In this document: piece by piece, positions 1 to 5,194 of the stretch | Layout: every line of letters begins with the position of its first letter | Numbering within the stretch: position 1 is the stretch's first letter | NCBI GenBank assembly: GCA_019118985.1 | Contig: DWXX01000072.1 | Span: forward strand, 1-6,824 | Length of the DNA stretch: 6,824 bases | Direction: 5' to 3' | Source: Candidatus Faecalibacterium faecipullorum | GTDB lineage: Bacteria > Bacillota > Clostridia > Oscillospirales > Ruminococcaceae | Position numbers and translations under genes: made by a program | The notes under the pieces: model-generated | The model's database searches: none | Told to the model about the DNA's origin: nothing | Seen by the model: the letters and a program-made list of their open reading frames with translations, nothing else

Positions 1-2
1 CG

Positions 3-98
3 GAAGATAAGAATACCGTCGTGAATCCCGACGGAAATCGGGGCAACCCCAACATGACCATCATCAACGAATCCGGCCTGTACAGCCTGGTGCTGTCT
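3..98 (+). pseudogene. Truncated Bro-N (phage antirepressor-type) domain fragment
   Basis: The frame is open from the left edge and includes the stretches NPDGNRGNPN and TIINESGLYSLVLS. These match the conserved middle of the Bro-N domain of prophage antirepressors, in which a '...NESGLYSLILSS' motif is normally followed by a K-F-[KR]-R-W-V-T segment. After the last recognisable residue (Ser, codon ending at 98) the translation turns into unrelated Pro/Thr/Gln-rich sequence, and the FKRWVT continuation appears in no frame. The reading frame stays open by chance to a TAA at 513-515, running through the palindrome and antisense RNA locus, so the tail is not credible protein. I read this as the 3' edge of a prophage antirepressor gene broken by deletion or insertion. 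The gene start lies outside the window, so whether the rest is intact cannot be judged. Recognition is from motif memory, not a search. Confidence 0.7.
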
Positions 99-131
99 GA
101 CGCATCCTGCCCCCTTGCCACCCCCCAGAGC

Positions 132-250
132 GTACTTCCGGTACTTTGCGTACTTTTTAGAGTATGGGTATTTCCGGTAAAACCCCCTCAAAACGGGCGA
201 ATTACCCAAACTACACCCTTTCCCCAAAGTACCGAAAGTACCGGAACTAC
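132..250. repeat. 119-bp imperfect palindrome made of opposed 9-bp repeat arrays
   Basis: Six consecutive 9-bp units on the plus strand start at 132: GTACTTCCG, GTACTTTGC, GTACTTTTT, AGAGTATGG, GTATTTCCG, GTAAAACCC. Reading the minus strand from 250 gives six more in the same phase: GTAGTTCCG, GTACTTTCG, GTACTTTGG, GGAAAGGGT, GTAGTTTGG, GTAATTCGC. The two 54-bp arms are separated by 11 bp (186-196) and centred on 191. By hand, 37 of 54 positions match, and 22 of 25 in the outer parts (132-156 against 250-226). Unit 4 is degenerate in both arms. The DNA or RNA could form a long hairpin, or the units could be protein-binding iterons or operators. Plus-strand frame 2 across the right arm places Tyr at nearly every third residue (for example YRKYRNY), so a decayed coding repeat is also possible. 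Function is unknown. Confidence 0.7.
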
Positions 251-252
251 AC

Positions 253-294
253 AAACCAAAACCCCCGCCCTTCCCAAAGCGGGAGAAGCGGGGG
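253..294 (-). terminator. Rho-independent terminator candidate for the toxin mRNA
   Basis: CCCCCGC (262-268) pairs perfectly with GCGGGGG (288-294). An inner TCCC/GGGA helix (272-275 with 281-284) extends the stem. On the minus strand the stem is followed by TTTTGGTTTG (complement of 253-261), a broken T tract. This would end the toxin transcript about 175 nt past its stop codon, so the mRNA would span the whole antisense RNA. On the plus strand no comparable T run follows. Confidence 0.55.
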
Positions 295-305
295 CTTGTT
301 GTGGC

Positions 306-334
306 TTGACAAAAAGCAACGTGTGCGCTATACT
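306..334 (+). promoter_or_regulatory. Consensus promoter of the antitoxin RNA
   Basis: A perfect -35 TTGACA (306-311), a 17-nt spacer and a -10 TATACT (329-334, one mismatch to TATAAT) form the strongest promoter in the window. The start point is expected near A341. No ribosome binding site with a plausible plus-strand reading frame follows. The transcript instead runs antisense to the 3' part of the toxin transcript, which identifies it as the antitoxin promoter of a type I module. Confidence 0.85.
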
Positions 335-340
335 TTTTAT

Positions 341-431
341 AGAAGGGTGCCGCCGACCGAACGGTGAGTTCCCCCCAGAGTTACAAGAAGTAACCGCAGG
401 CTCGGGAAAGCAAGGCGGTTGCTTCTTTTTT
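341..431 (+). ncRNA. Type I antitoxin antisense RNA
   Basis: A roughly 90-nt RNA is predicted between the consensus promoter (-10 at 329-334) and a strong intrinsic terminator ending at 431. It lies entirely opposite the inferred 3' UTR of the minus-strand toxin mRNA and just touches the toxin stop codon (432-430). This is the layout of txpA/RatA-type and bsrG-type modules, where the antisense RNA pairs with the 3' region of the toxin message and promotes decay or blocks expression. A short ACCG-AA-CGGT stem (355-364) may give a loop for initial pairing. No protein is evident. Ends are inferred from promoter and terminator positions; expression is not shown by sequence. Confidence 0.75.
386..431 (+). 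terminator. Intrinsic terminator of the antitoxin RNA
   Basis: AGAAGTAACCGC (386-397) pairs with GCGGTTGCTTCT (415-426) over 12 bp, with a single T-G wobble. A T run (426-431) follows directly. The same inverted repeat lies in the toxin mRNA 3' UTR, just after the stop codon, where it could form a stabilising hairpin; on that strand it has no T tract. Confidence 0.8.
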
Positions 432-519
432 ATTTCTTTGCCTGGTCGATTTGCACAATCAGGGAAAGAATGGCAACGATCAAAATGCCGATCTGAATCA
501 GGTCGGAATATGTAACCAT
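430..519 (-). CDS. Holin-like type I toxin peptide, 29 aa
   Basis: ATG at 519 (minus strand) reads MVTYSDLIQIGILIV and ends in an acidic then basic tail (IDQAKK) before TAA at 432-430. The MVTY start, one hydrophobic helix (about residues 7-23) and the KK end match the short 'putative holin-like toxin' peptides widespread in Firmicutes, which insert in the cytoplasmic membrane and are toxic when over-expressed. A strong G-rich ribosome binding site (AAAGGGGGG, 535-527) lies 7 nt upstream. A plus-strand antisense RNA with its own consensus promoter opposes the region just past the stop, as expected for a type I toxin-antitoxin pair. The reading frame is short enough to be missed by gene callers. 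Family assignment rests on motif memory and locus architecture; toxicity is inferred. Confidence 0.8.
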   Translation of the reverse strand: MVTYSDLIQIGILIVAILSLIVQIDQAKK

Positions 520-612
520 AAGCCAGCCCCCCTTTCTCTATGGAACGGAGGGCCCAAAGAAGCGCCCCCCGTTAAGGGGGAACACACCGCTTGCCGCTAG
601 TCGACAGCACCC
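520..612 (-). promoter_or_regulatory. Toxin mRNA leader with possible SD-sequestering switch
   Basis: The leader carries CCCCCTT (minus strand, 580-574), which can pair perfectly over 7 bp with the AAGGGGG part of the toxin Shine-Dalgarno (534-528). The same C tract can instead form a local hairpin with GGGGG just downstream (570-566, loop TTAAC). The two pairings exclude each other, so the leader could switch between a translationally closed and an open form. Leader-based SD sequestration is known in several type I toxin mRNAs; its operation here is inferred from complementarity only. Confidence 0.5.
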
Positions 613-618
613 GACTAT

Positions 619-647
619 ACAATACCATATTCCCGCGCAAAGCACAA
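619..647 (-). promoter_or_regulatory. Candidate toxin promoter
   Basis: On the minus strand, TTGTGC (647-642), a 17-nt spacer and TATTGT (624-619), with an upstream TG making an extended -10 (TGGTATTGT), form a moderate promoter. An overlapping TATAGT (619-614) is an alternative -10 without a good -35. Either would start transcription around 605-612, about 90 nt before the toxin ATG. Confidence 0.45.
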
Positions 648-691
648 GCCCCCGTCTGACCGGAAACGGAAAGGCGGGGGCGCCTTTTTTT
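646..691 (+). terminator. Intrinsic terminator upstream of the operon
   Basis: GCCCCCGTC (648-656) pairs with GGCGGGGGC (673-681) over 9 bp with one wobble. An inner CCG-GAAA-CGG mini-hairpin (660-669) sits in the loop, and a run of seven T follows (685-691). It would stop plus-strand transcription before the lipoprotein promoter. No intact plus-strand gene precedes it in the window, so its original gene may have been lost or lies to the left. Confidence 0.75.
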
Positions 692-705
692 CCCTCCTCT
701 ATAGA

Positions 706-730
706 ATTTGTCACAAATGGATGGTACAAT
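706..730 (+). promoter_or_regulatory. Operon promoter (extended -10) with palindromic operator candidate
   Basis: TACAAT (725-730), preceded by TG at 722-723, forms an extended -10 element; the -35 at the expected distance (702-707) is poor. Between them lies a perfect 13-bp palindrome, ATTTGT-C-ACAAAT (706-718), where a bound repressor would block RNA polymerase. The start point would be near 737, giving a leader of about 28 nt before the lipoprotein ATG. The factor that binds is not identified. Confidence 0.5.
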
Positions 731-764
731 AGAAAGGCAAATGCTGGCCGGAGGGGGTGGCGAT

Positions 765-2057
765 ATGAAGGTCTGGCGGCGGCTGGCGGGGGTGGTGTGC
801 GCGGCGGCGCTGTGCGCCGGGTGCGCGGCGCCGGGGGCGGAGCGCGCCCCGGTGGAAGAGCTGCTGCGCGCCCCCCGGCTGGAGGGCGACTACGGCGAGA
901 TACAGTCCGCCCTGAACGACTGGCTGGGGCAGAGCGCGCAGCTGAAATACCCGCTGAACGGCGAGCTGCTGAGCCCCTTTTTGATGGGGGACTTCGACGG
1001 CGACGGCGCGCAGGACGCAGCGGTGCTGTACACCGCGGCCGATACCACCAACATCTGCCTGGCCGTGCTGCAGAAGGACGACGCCGGCGTCTGGCAGGTG
1101 CAGGACGCGGTGGAGGGCCTGACCGACACGGTGGACACCGTCCGCTTCGCCCGGCTGCAGGAGGGCGGCGCAGACCAGATCCTGGTGGGCTACACCGCCC
1201 AGCAGGAGGACAACTACCTGGCCGTCTACGCCTATGAGGACGGGCAGATCGAGGCCATTCTGGCTGAGCCCTACGGGCAGTATATCATCGAGGACATCAC
1301 CGGCACCGGCTACGAGGACCTGGTGCTGCTGGGTGCCGACGAGACCGGCGCGGCGCAGATCCAGCTGCTGACCTCCGACCGGGAGGGGGGCTTCCGCCAG
1401 GCGGCGGTGATGGGGCTGTCGGCCGACCGCTTCACCGGGTGCGCCTCGCTGGCGGCGGGGATGGGCGCCTACGGCGGGCAGTACCTGGTGCTGGACGGCT
1501 GGACCGGCGAGCCGCGGGCCATGGCCTCGGTGCTGCTGCGCTACAACGAGAAAAACCAGCGGATGGAGCCCGCCCGCCAGATCGGCGCCGACGAGCTGTA
1601 CGAGGCGTCGCTGCGCAGCGTCCCCGACCTGACCAGCCGCGACCTCGACCGGGACGGCGTGGTGGAGATCCCCACCCAGCCGGTGGGCGCGGGGCTGATC
1701 AACTCCAGCCAGGGACGGCGGATGGACTTCATCCTGTGGATGGACTACACCAGCGCCCAGCCCCGCAAGAGCTTCGGCATCCTGGACGAGGAGCTGGGGT
1801 TCTACCTCGAGCTGCCGATGGAATGGTACGGCAGCCTGATGCTGACCGACGGCGCCGACGAGGACACGGTGGAGCTGCGCAGCCAGGACGGCGAGCAGCT
1901 CTATCTGGTGGTGCGGATCACCGGCCTGGCCGACCGCACCCCCGGCTGGACAAGGCTGGGGGTGGCCTCCAACCGTCTGGTGCAGGCACGCTTTGGGACG
2001 GGGGTCACGGCGGCCGACCCGCTCTACCGGCTGTCCCGCTCGATGTATCTGTTGTAA
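765..2057 (+). CDS. Exported lipoprotein with FG-GAP/VCBS-like acidic loops, first gene of a two-component operon
   Basis: 430 aa from ATG 765, chosen because GGAGGGGG (750-757) lies 7 nt upstream and because it gives a proper lipoprotein signal: K2, R5, R6, a short hydrophobic stretch and a lipobox ending in Cys20 (LCAGC). The open frame starts earlier but without these. The mature protein should be anchored to the outer face of the membrane. Three aspartate-rich loops resemble integrin-type FG-GAP calcium-binding turns: DFDGDGAQD (residue 76), DITGTGYED (177) and DLDRDGVVE (293), spaced along the protein as in an imperfect beta-propeller. The C-terminal ~90 residues form a further region with no family I recognise. 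It ends 13 nt before the response regulator and very probably shares its transcript, suggesting that it senses or modulates the signal for the kinase or is a conserved partner. That role is inference; no enzyme motif is seen. Confidence 0.8.
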   Translation: MKVWRRLAGVVCAAALCAGCAAPGAERAPVEELLRAPRLEGDYGEIQSALNDWLGQSAQLKYPLNGELLSPFLMGDFDGDGAQDAAVLYTAADTTNICLAVLQKDDAGVWQVQDAVEGLTDTVDTVRFARLQEGGADQILVGYTAQQEDNYLAVYAYEDGQIEAILAEPYGQYIIEDITGTGYEDLVLLGADETGAAQIQLLTSDREGGFRQAAVMGLSADRFTGCASLAAGMGAYGGQYLVLDGWTGEPRAMASVLLRYNEKNQRMEPARQIGADELYEASLRSVPDLTSRDLDRDGVVEIPTQPVGAGLINSSQGRRMDFILWMDYTSAQPRKSFGILDEELGFYLELPMEWYGSLMLTDGADEDTVELRSQDGEQLYLVVRITGLADRTPGWTRLGVASNRLVQARFGTGVTAADPLYRLSRSMYLL

Positions 2058-2070
2058 AGGAGGGTAACCG

Positions 2071-2766
2071 ATGGTGAAAGTACTGGTGGTGGAAGACGAG
2101 GCCAGCATCCGCGAGATGATCGCCCTCAACCTGCGCCGCAGCGGCATGGAAGTGCTGGAAGCCGGCAGCGCCGAGGAGGCGCTGACCCTGCTGGAGCGCG
2201 CCCCCGGCTGCGCCGCCGCCATCCTGGACGTGATGCTGCCGGGGATGAACGGCTTCTCGCTCTGCGAGACCATCCGCCGCTCCAACCAGAAGATCGGCAT
2301 CATCATCCTCAGCGCCAAAGGGCAGGAGCAGGACAAGATCCGCGGCCTGTCCATCGGGGCGGACGACTATATGACCAAGCCCTTCTCGGTCAGCGAGCTG
2401 CTGGCCCGGGTCGAGGCGCTCTGCCGCCGGGTGGCCCGCGGCGCCGACGGGGAAAAGCCCGCCCCCGCCGCCCTGGTCAGCGGGGCCTTCGTCCTGGACG
2501 AGAACCGCCGCCTGCTGCTCAAGGCGGGCAGGCCCATCGAGCTGACCCAGGTGGAGTTCCAGATCATGGAGCTGTTTTTCCGCACGCCCGGCACCGCCCT
2601 CAGCCGCGAGCGCATCCTGAAGGGGGTCTGGGGCGAGAACTACTTCGGGGACGTCAAGATCGTGGACGTCAACATCCGCCGCCTGCGGATGAAGATCGAG
2701 GACGAGCCCTCTAACCCCGCCCATATCCTGACGGTGTGGGGCTATGGCTACCGCTGGGAGGAATAG
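2071..2766 (+). CDS. OmpR/PhoB-family response regulator transcription factor
   Basis: 231 aa. The receiver domain (about 1-120) has the acidic pair E8/D9 in VVEDE, phospho-acceptor D53 in ILDVMLPG, the switch Ser81 in ILSAK and the conserved K103 in DDYMTKPFS. A linker follows, then a winged-helix DNA-binding domain (about 143-230) with the typical LTQVEFQIMELF, ILKGVWG, VDVNIRRLRMKIE and GYGYRWEE segments. Length is normal for the family. ATG 2071 follows GGAGGG (2059-2064), which begins 2 nt after the lipoprotein stop. Phosphorylation by the downstream kinase should promote dimerisation and binding to direct-repeat promoter sites. Target genes cannot be inferred. Phosphate (PhoP/PhoR-like) or cell-envelope control are possible, but nothing in the window, such as pst or alkaline phosphatase genes, supports a specific choice. 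Confidence 0.95.
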   Translation: MVKVLVVEDEASIREMIALNLRRSGMEVLEAGSAEEALTLLERAPGCAAAILDVMLPGMNGFSLCETIRRSNQKIGIIILSAKGQEQDKIRGLSIGADDYMTKPFSVSELLARVEALCRRVARGADGEKPAPAALVSGAFVLDENRRLLLKAGRPIELTQVEFQIMELFFRTPGTALSRERILKGVWGENYFGDVKIVDVNIRRLRMKIEDEPSNPAHILTVWGYGYRWEE

Positions 2767-2767
2767 G

Positions 2768-4225
2768 ATGCCGCGTCACAGATGGAGCGCCCGGGGCGCG
2801 CTGCGCAGCGGCATCACCCGCCGCTGGGTGCAGGGCAACCTGCTGGTCACCCTGCTGCTGCTGGCCTTGATCGAGGGGATGTTCCTCTACAACACCGTCC
2901 GCGGCTACTACGACGGGGTGGAGCAGAGCATGTACCAGCGGTTCTCCTCCATCAGCGGGCAGCTGAAGGTCTACGGCGGCGACACCGCCCGGCGGACGGC
3001 CGCGAGCCGCAGCCTGGCGCTGCGCCGGATGGTGGAACAGTTCGCCGACAAGGACAAATATGAGTTCATGCTGCTGGACGGCAGCGGCGGGGTGATCGCC
3101 AGCACCAGCGGCACGAGCGCCGAGGGCATCATCATCCCCGACGACTTTGAGGAGGCGCAGACCGACCCCGACGGCTACGGCTCGGCGGTGTACACCACCT
3201 CCAACGGGGAGCTGGTGCTCTCGGTCTGCTGCCTGGTGCCCTACCCGGCGGAAGAGATCGTGGCCATGCGCCTGGTCACAAGCCTGACCCTGGTGGTCCG
3301 CCGGGCGGGCAGCGCCTGCCTGCTCAGCGCGCTGGCGGCGCTGGCGGCCCTGGGCTTCACGGTGGCGTCGGGGCTTTACTTCGTGCGGGGGATCGTCGTC
3401 CCGCTGGGGCAGGTGGAGCGCGCCGCCGCCGACATCGCCCGGGGGGAGCTGGACATCCGCCTGCCCGAGCATGACCCGCCCCGGGACGAATTGGACCGGC
3501 TGCGGGGCAGCATCAACCGGATGGCGCAGGGCCTGGCCGAGACCGAACAGATGAAAAACGAGTTCATCTCCTCGGTCTCCCACGAGCTGCGCACCCCGCT
3601 GACCTCCATCCGCGGCTGGGTCGAGACCCTGGAAGCCCTCGACGACCCCGGGGACGACAACTACCGCAAGGGGCTGGCCATCATCCGCAGCGAGACCGGG
3701 CGGCTGTACAACATGGTGGAAGAGCTGCTGGACTTCAGCCGGCTGCAGAACGGCGGCATCCGGATGCAGTGCCGCCCCCTCGACCTGGTGGCCGAGCTGA
3801 CCGACGCGCTGCTGTTCTGTGAGCCGCGGATCCTGCAGGAGGGGCTGGAACTGAACTACGCCGAGCCGGAGGATATGATCCCGGTCTACGCCGACCCCGA
3901 CCGTCTGCGGCAGGTCTTTATCAACGTGCTGGACAACGCCATCAAATACTCGGCCCCCGGCGGCAGGATCACCGTCAAGCTGTGGGCGGGGGAGTACAAA
4001 GCCTTTGTCGAGATCATCGACCAGGGGCGGGGCATCCCCCCCGAGGACCTCGGCAGCGTCAAGGGCAAGTTCTTCAAGGGGCGCAACGCGGTGCGGGGCA
4101 GCGGCATCGGGCTGGCGCTGGTGGATTCCATCATGGCCGCCCTGGACGGCACCCTCGACCTGCGCAGCACCCTCGGGCGGGGCACGGTGGTGACACTCGG
4201 GCTGCCCATCTATCATAAACTGTAA
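2768..4225 (+). CDS. Membrane-bound sensor histidine kinase with HAMP domain
   Basis: 485 aa from ATG 2768, one nucleotide after the regulator stop. The ribosome binding site GGAGG (2757-2761) is inside the last codons of that gene, so translation is probably coupled. Order: basic N-terminus, TM1 (about 21-41), an extracytoplasmic sensor segment of about 135 residues with no family I recognise, TM2 (about 183-206), HAMP linker (about 207-260), HisKA with phospho-acceptor H272 in SHELRTPLTSIRGW, and a HATPase domain with N-box N386/N390 (NVLDNAIKY), G1 box DQGRGIP (418-424) and G2 box GSGIGLALV (444-452). All catalytic motifs are present, so it should be active and phosphorylate the adjacent regulator. 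The architecture is PhoR/ResE/WalK-like but lacks a visible PAS domain between HAMP and HisKA. The ligand is unknown; the neighbouring lipoprotein could interact with the external loop. Confidence 0.95.
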   Translation: MPRHRWSARGALRSGITRRWVQGNLLVTLLLLALIEGMFLYNTVRGYYDGVEQSMYQRFSSISGQLKVYGGDTARRTAASRSLALRRMVEQFADKDKYEFMLLDGSGGVIASTSGTSAEGIIIPDDFEEAQTDPDGYGSAVYTTSNGELVLSVCCLVPYPAEEIVAMRLVTSLTLVVRRAGSACLLSALAALAALGFTVASGLYFVRGIVVPLGQVERAAADIARGELDIRLPEHDPPRDELDRLRGSINRMAQGLAETEQMKNEFISSVSHELRTPLTSIRGWVETLEALDDPGDDNYRKGLAIIRSETGRLYNMVEELLDFSRLQNGGIRMQCRPLDLVAELTDALLFCEPRILQEGLELNYAEPEDMIPVYADPDRLRQVFINVLDNAIKYSAPGGRITVKLWAGEYKAFVEIIDQGRGIPPEDLGSVKGKFFKGRNAVRGSGIGLALVDSIMAALDGTLDLRSTLGRGTVVTLGLPIYHKL

Positions 4226-4243
4226 CAGGAGCAAGCGATACCA

Positions 4244-5194
4244 ATGAATCATCAAGCCAAGAAGGAATGTTTCAAGACCAGCGTGGGCGGCCAGGCCCTG
4301 ATGGAAGGGATCATGATGCGGGGGCCCAGGCTGATCTGCTGCGCCGTCCGCCGCCCCGACGGGGAGATCGAGACCAAGACCGACCCGGTGCCGGTCCGCA
4401 AGGGGTGGATGAAGATCCCCATCCTGCGGGGGGCGGTGTCGATGGTGGAGAGCCTGATGGTGGGCTACCGGTACATGATGTACTCGGCCGAAGTCAGCAT
4501 GGGGGACGACTACGACCCCGCAGAAGAGGAGACCGCCTTTGAAAAATGGGTGGGGGAGCACCTGGGCGAAAAGGCCGAGAAAGCCCTGCTGACCGCCGCC
4601 GCGGTGGTAGGGGGGCTGGGGGCCATCCTGCTCTTCACCGTCCTGCCCACCCTGGTGACGGCGGGCATCGGGCACTTTGTCGAGCTGGGGCGGTGGCCCC
4701 GGGTCATCCTCGAAGGGGTGCTCAAGGTGGGGATCTTTTTGGGGTATATGTTCCTCATCTCCCGGATGAAGGAGATCGAGCGGGTGTTCCGCTACCACGG
4801 GGCGGAGCACAAGACCATCGCCTGCTACGAGGCGGGGGAGGAGCTGACGGTGGAAAACATCCGCAAGTACACCCGCTTCCACCCGCGGTGCGGCACCAGC
4901 TTTTTGATCCTGGTGGTCATCATCAGCGTCTTTCTGTACAGCGTGCTGCCCTGGAGCAGCACCGGCCTGCGGGTGCTGCTCAAGCTGCTGCTGCTGCCGC
5001 TGGTGATGGGCATCAGCTACGAGGCGCTCAAGTGGTGCGGCCGGTCGGACAGCCTGCTCAGCCACATCGTGCGGCAGCCGGGGCTGTGGGTGCAGCGGCT
5101 GACCGTCTTTGAGCCGGACGACAGCATGATCGAGGTGGCCATCCGGGCGGTGACCCCCGTCCTGCCCGAGACCCCCGAGGAGGGCCGGTGGTGA
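4244..5194 (+). CDS. yqhQ: DUF1385 family membrane protein (YqhQ-like)
   Basis: 316 aa, close to the usual family length. Family signatures are clear: GGQALMEGIMMRGP (15-28), then the central RMKEIERVFRYHGAEHKT (174-191) and a following segment with RFHPRCGTSF (211-220). Four hydrophobic segments (about 114-140, 152-172, 218-236, 240-262) make it an integral membrane protein. The conserved His/Glu/Cys cluster (H185, E188, H189, H213, C216) looks like a metal or catalytic site; COG3872 was once labelled a predicted metal-dependent enzyme, but the activity is not established. ATG 4244 has AGGAG (4227-4231) at a slightly long 12-nt spacing. It begins 18 nt after the kinase stop and overlaps prmC by 4 nt. 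DUF1385 genes next to prmC are a recurrent arrangement in Firmicutes, so the link to translation termination is probably conserved context rather than part of the two-component system. Confidence 0.92.
   Translation: MNHQAKKECFKTSVGGQALMEGIMMRGPRLICCAVRRPDGEIETKTDPVPVRKGWMKIPILRGAVSMVESLMVGYRYMMYSAEVSMGDDYDPAEEETAFEKWVGEHLGEKAEKALLTAAAVVGGLGAILLFTVLPTLVTAGIGHFVELGRWPRVILEGVLKVGIFLGYMFLISRMKEIERVFRYHGAEHKTIACYEAGEELTVENIRKYTRFHPRCGTSFLILVVIISVFLYSVLPWSSTGLRVLLKLLLLPLVMGISYEALKWCGRSDSLLSHIVRQPGLWVQRLTVFEPDDSMIEVAIRAVTPVLPETPEEGRW
5177..5184 (+). promoter_or_regulatory. Ribosome binding site that decides the prmC start
   Basis: GAGGAGGG lies inside the end of the DUF1385 gene. Two adjacent GTG codons follow at 5188 and 5191. 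Spacing to 5191 is 6 nt (normal), to 5188 only 3 nt. GTG 5191 also forms the common 4-nt overlap GTGA with the upstream TGA stop, so 5191 is preferred. Confidence 0.6.

Larger units (their letters stand above)
99..305. other. Non-coding interval between Bro-N remnant and toxin-antitoxin locus
   Basis: Apart from the 9-bp repeat palindrome and the minus-strand terminator-like hairpin, I see no gene here. The open frames crossing it (from 21 and from 164) have no recognisable domain and no ribosome binding site of note, and they run into the antisense RNA locus. Base composition is more AT-rich and homopolymer-rich than in the operon to the right, as expected for mobile-element debris. Confidence 0.5.

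Noticed and set aside
132..250. CRISPR array
   Set aside because: The units are 9 bp, contiguous and inverted about a centre. No 23-37-bp direct repeats with unique spacers and no cas genes are present.
164..367. 67-aa open frame with Tyr every third residue
   Set aside because: It has no ribosome binding site and crosses the palindrome, a terminator-like hairpin and the antitoxin promoter. The periodicity is explained by the 9-bp repeat.
21..515. 164-aa plus-strand open frame as a complete gene
   Set aside because: Only the first part matches Bro-N. The rest is low-complexity sequence overlapping the palindrome, antitoxin RNA and toxin frame, so it is a read-through of a broken gene.
708..713. 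TTGTCA as the -35 of the operon promoter
   Set aside because: Its distance to TACAAT is only 11 nt, too short for a sigma-A promoter. It is better explained as part of the 13-bp palindrome.
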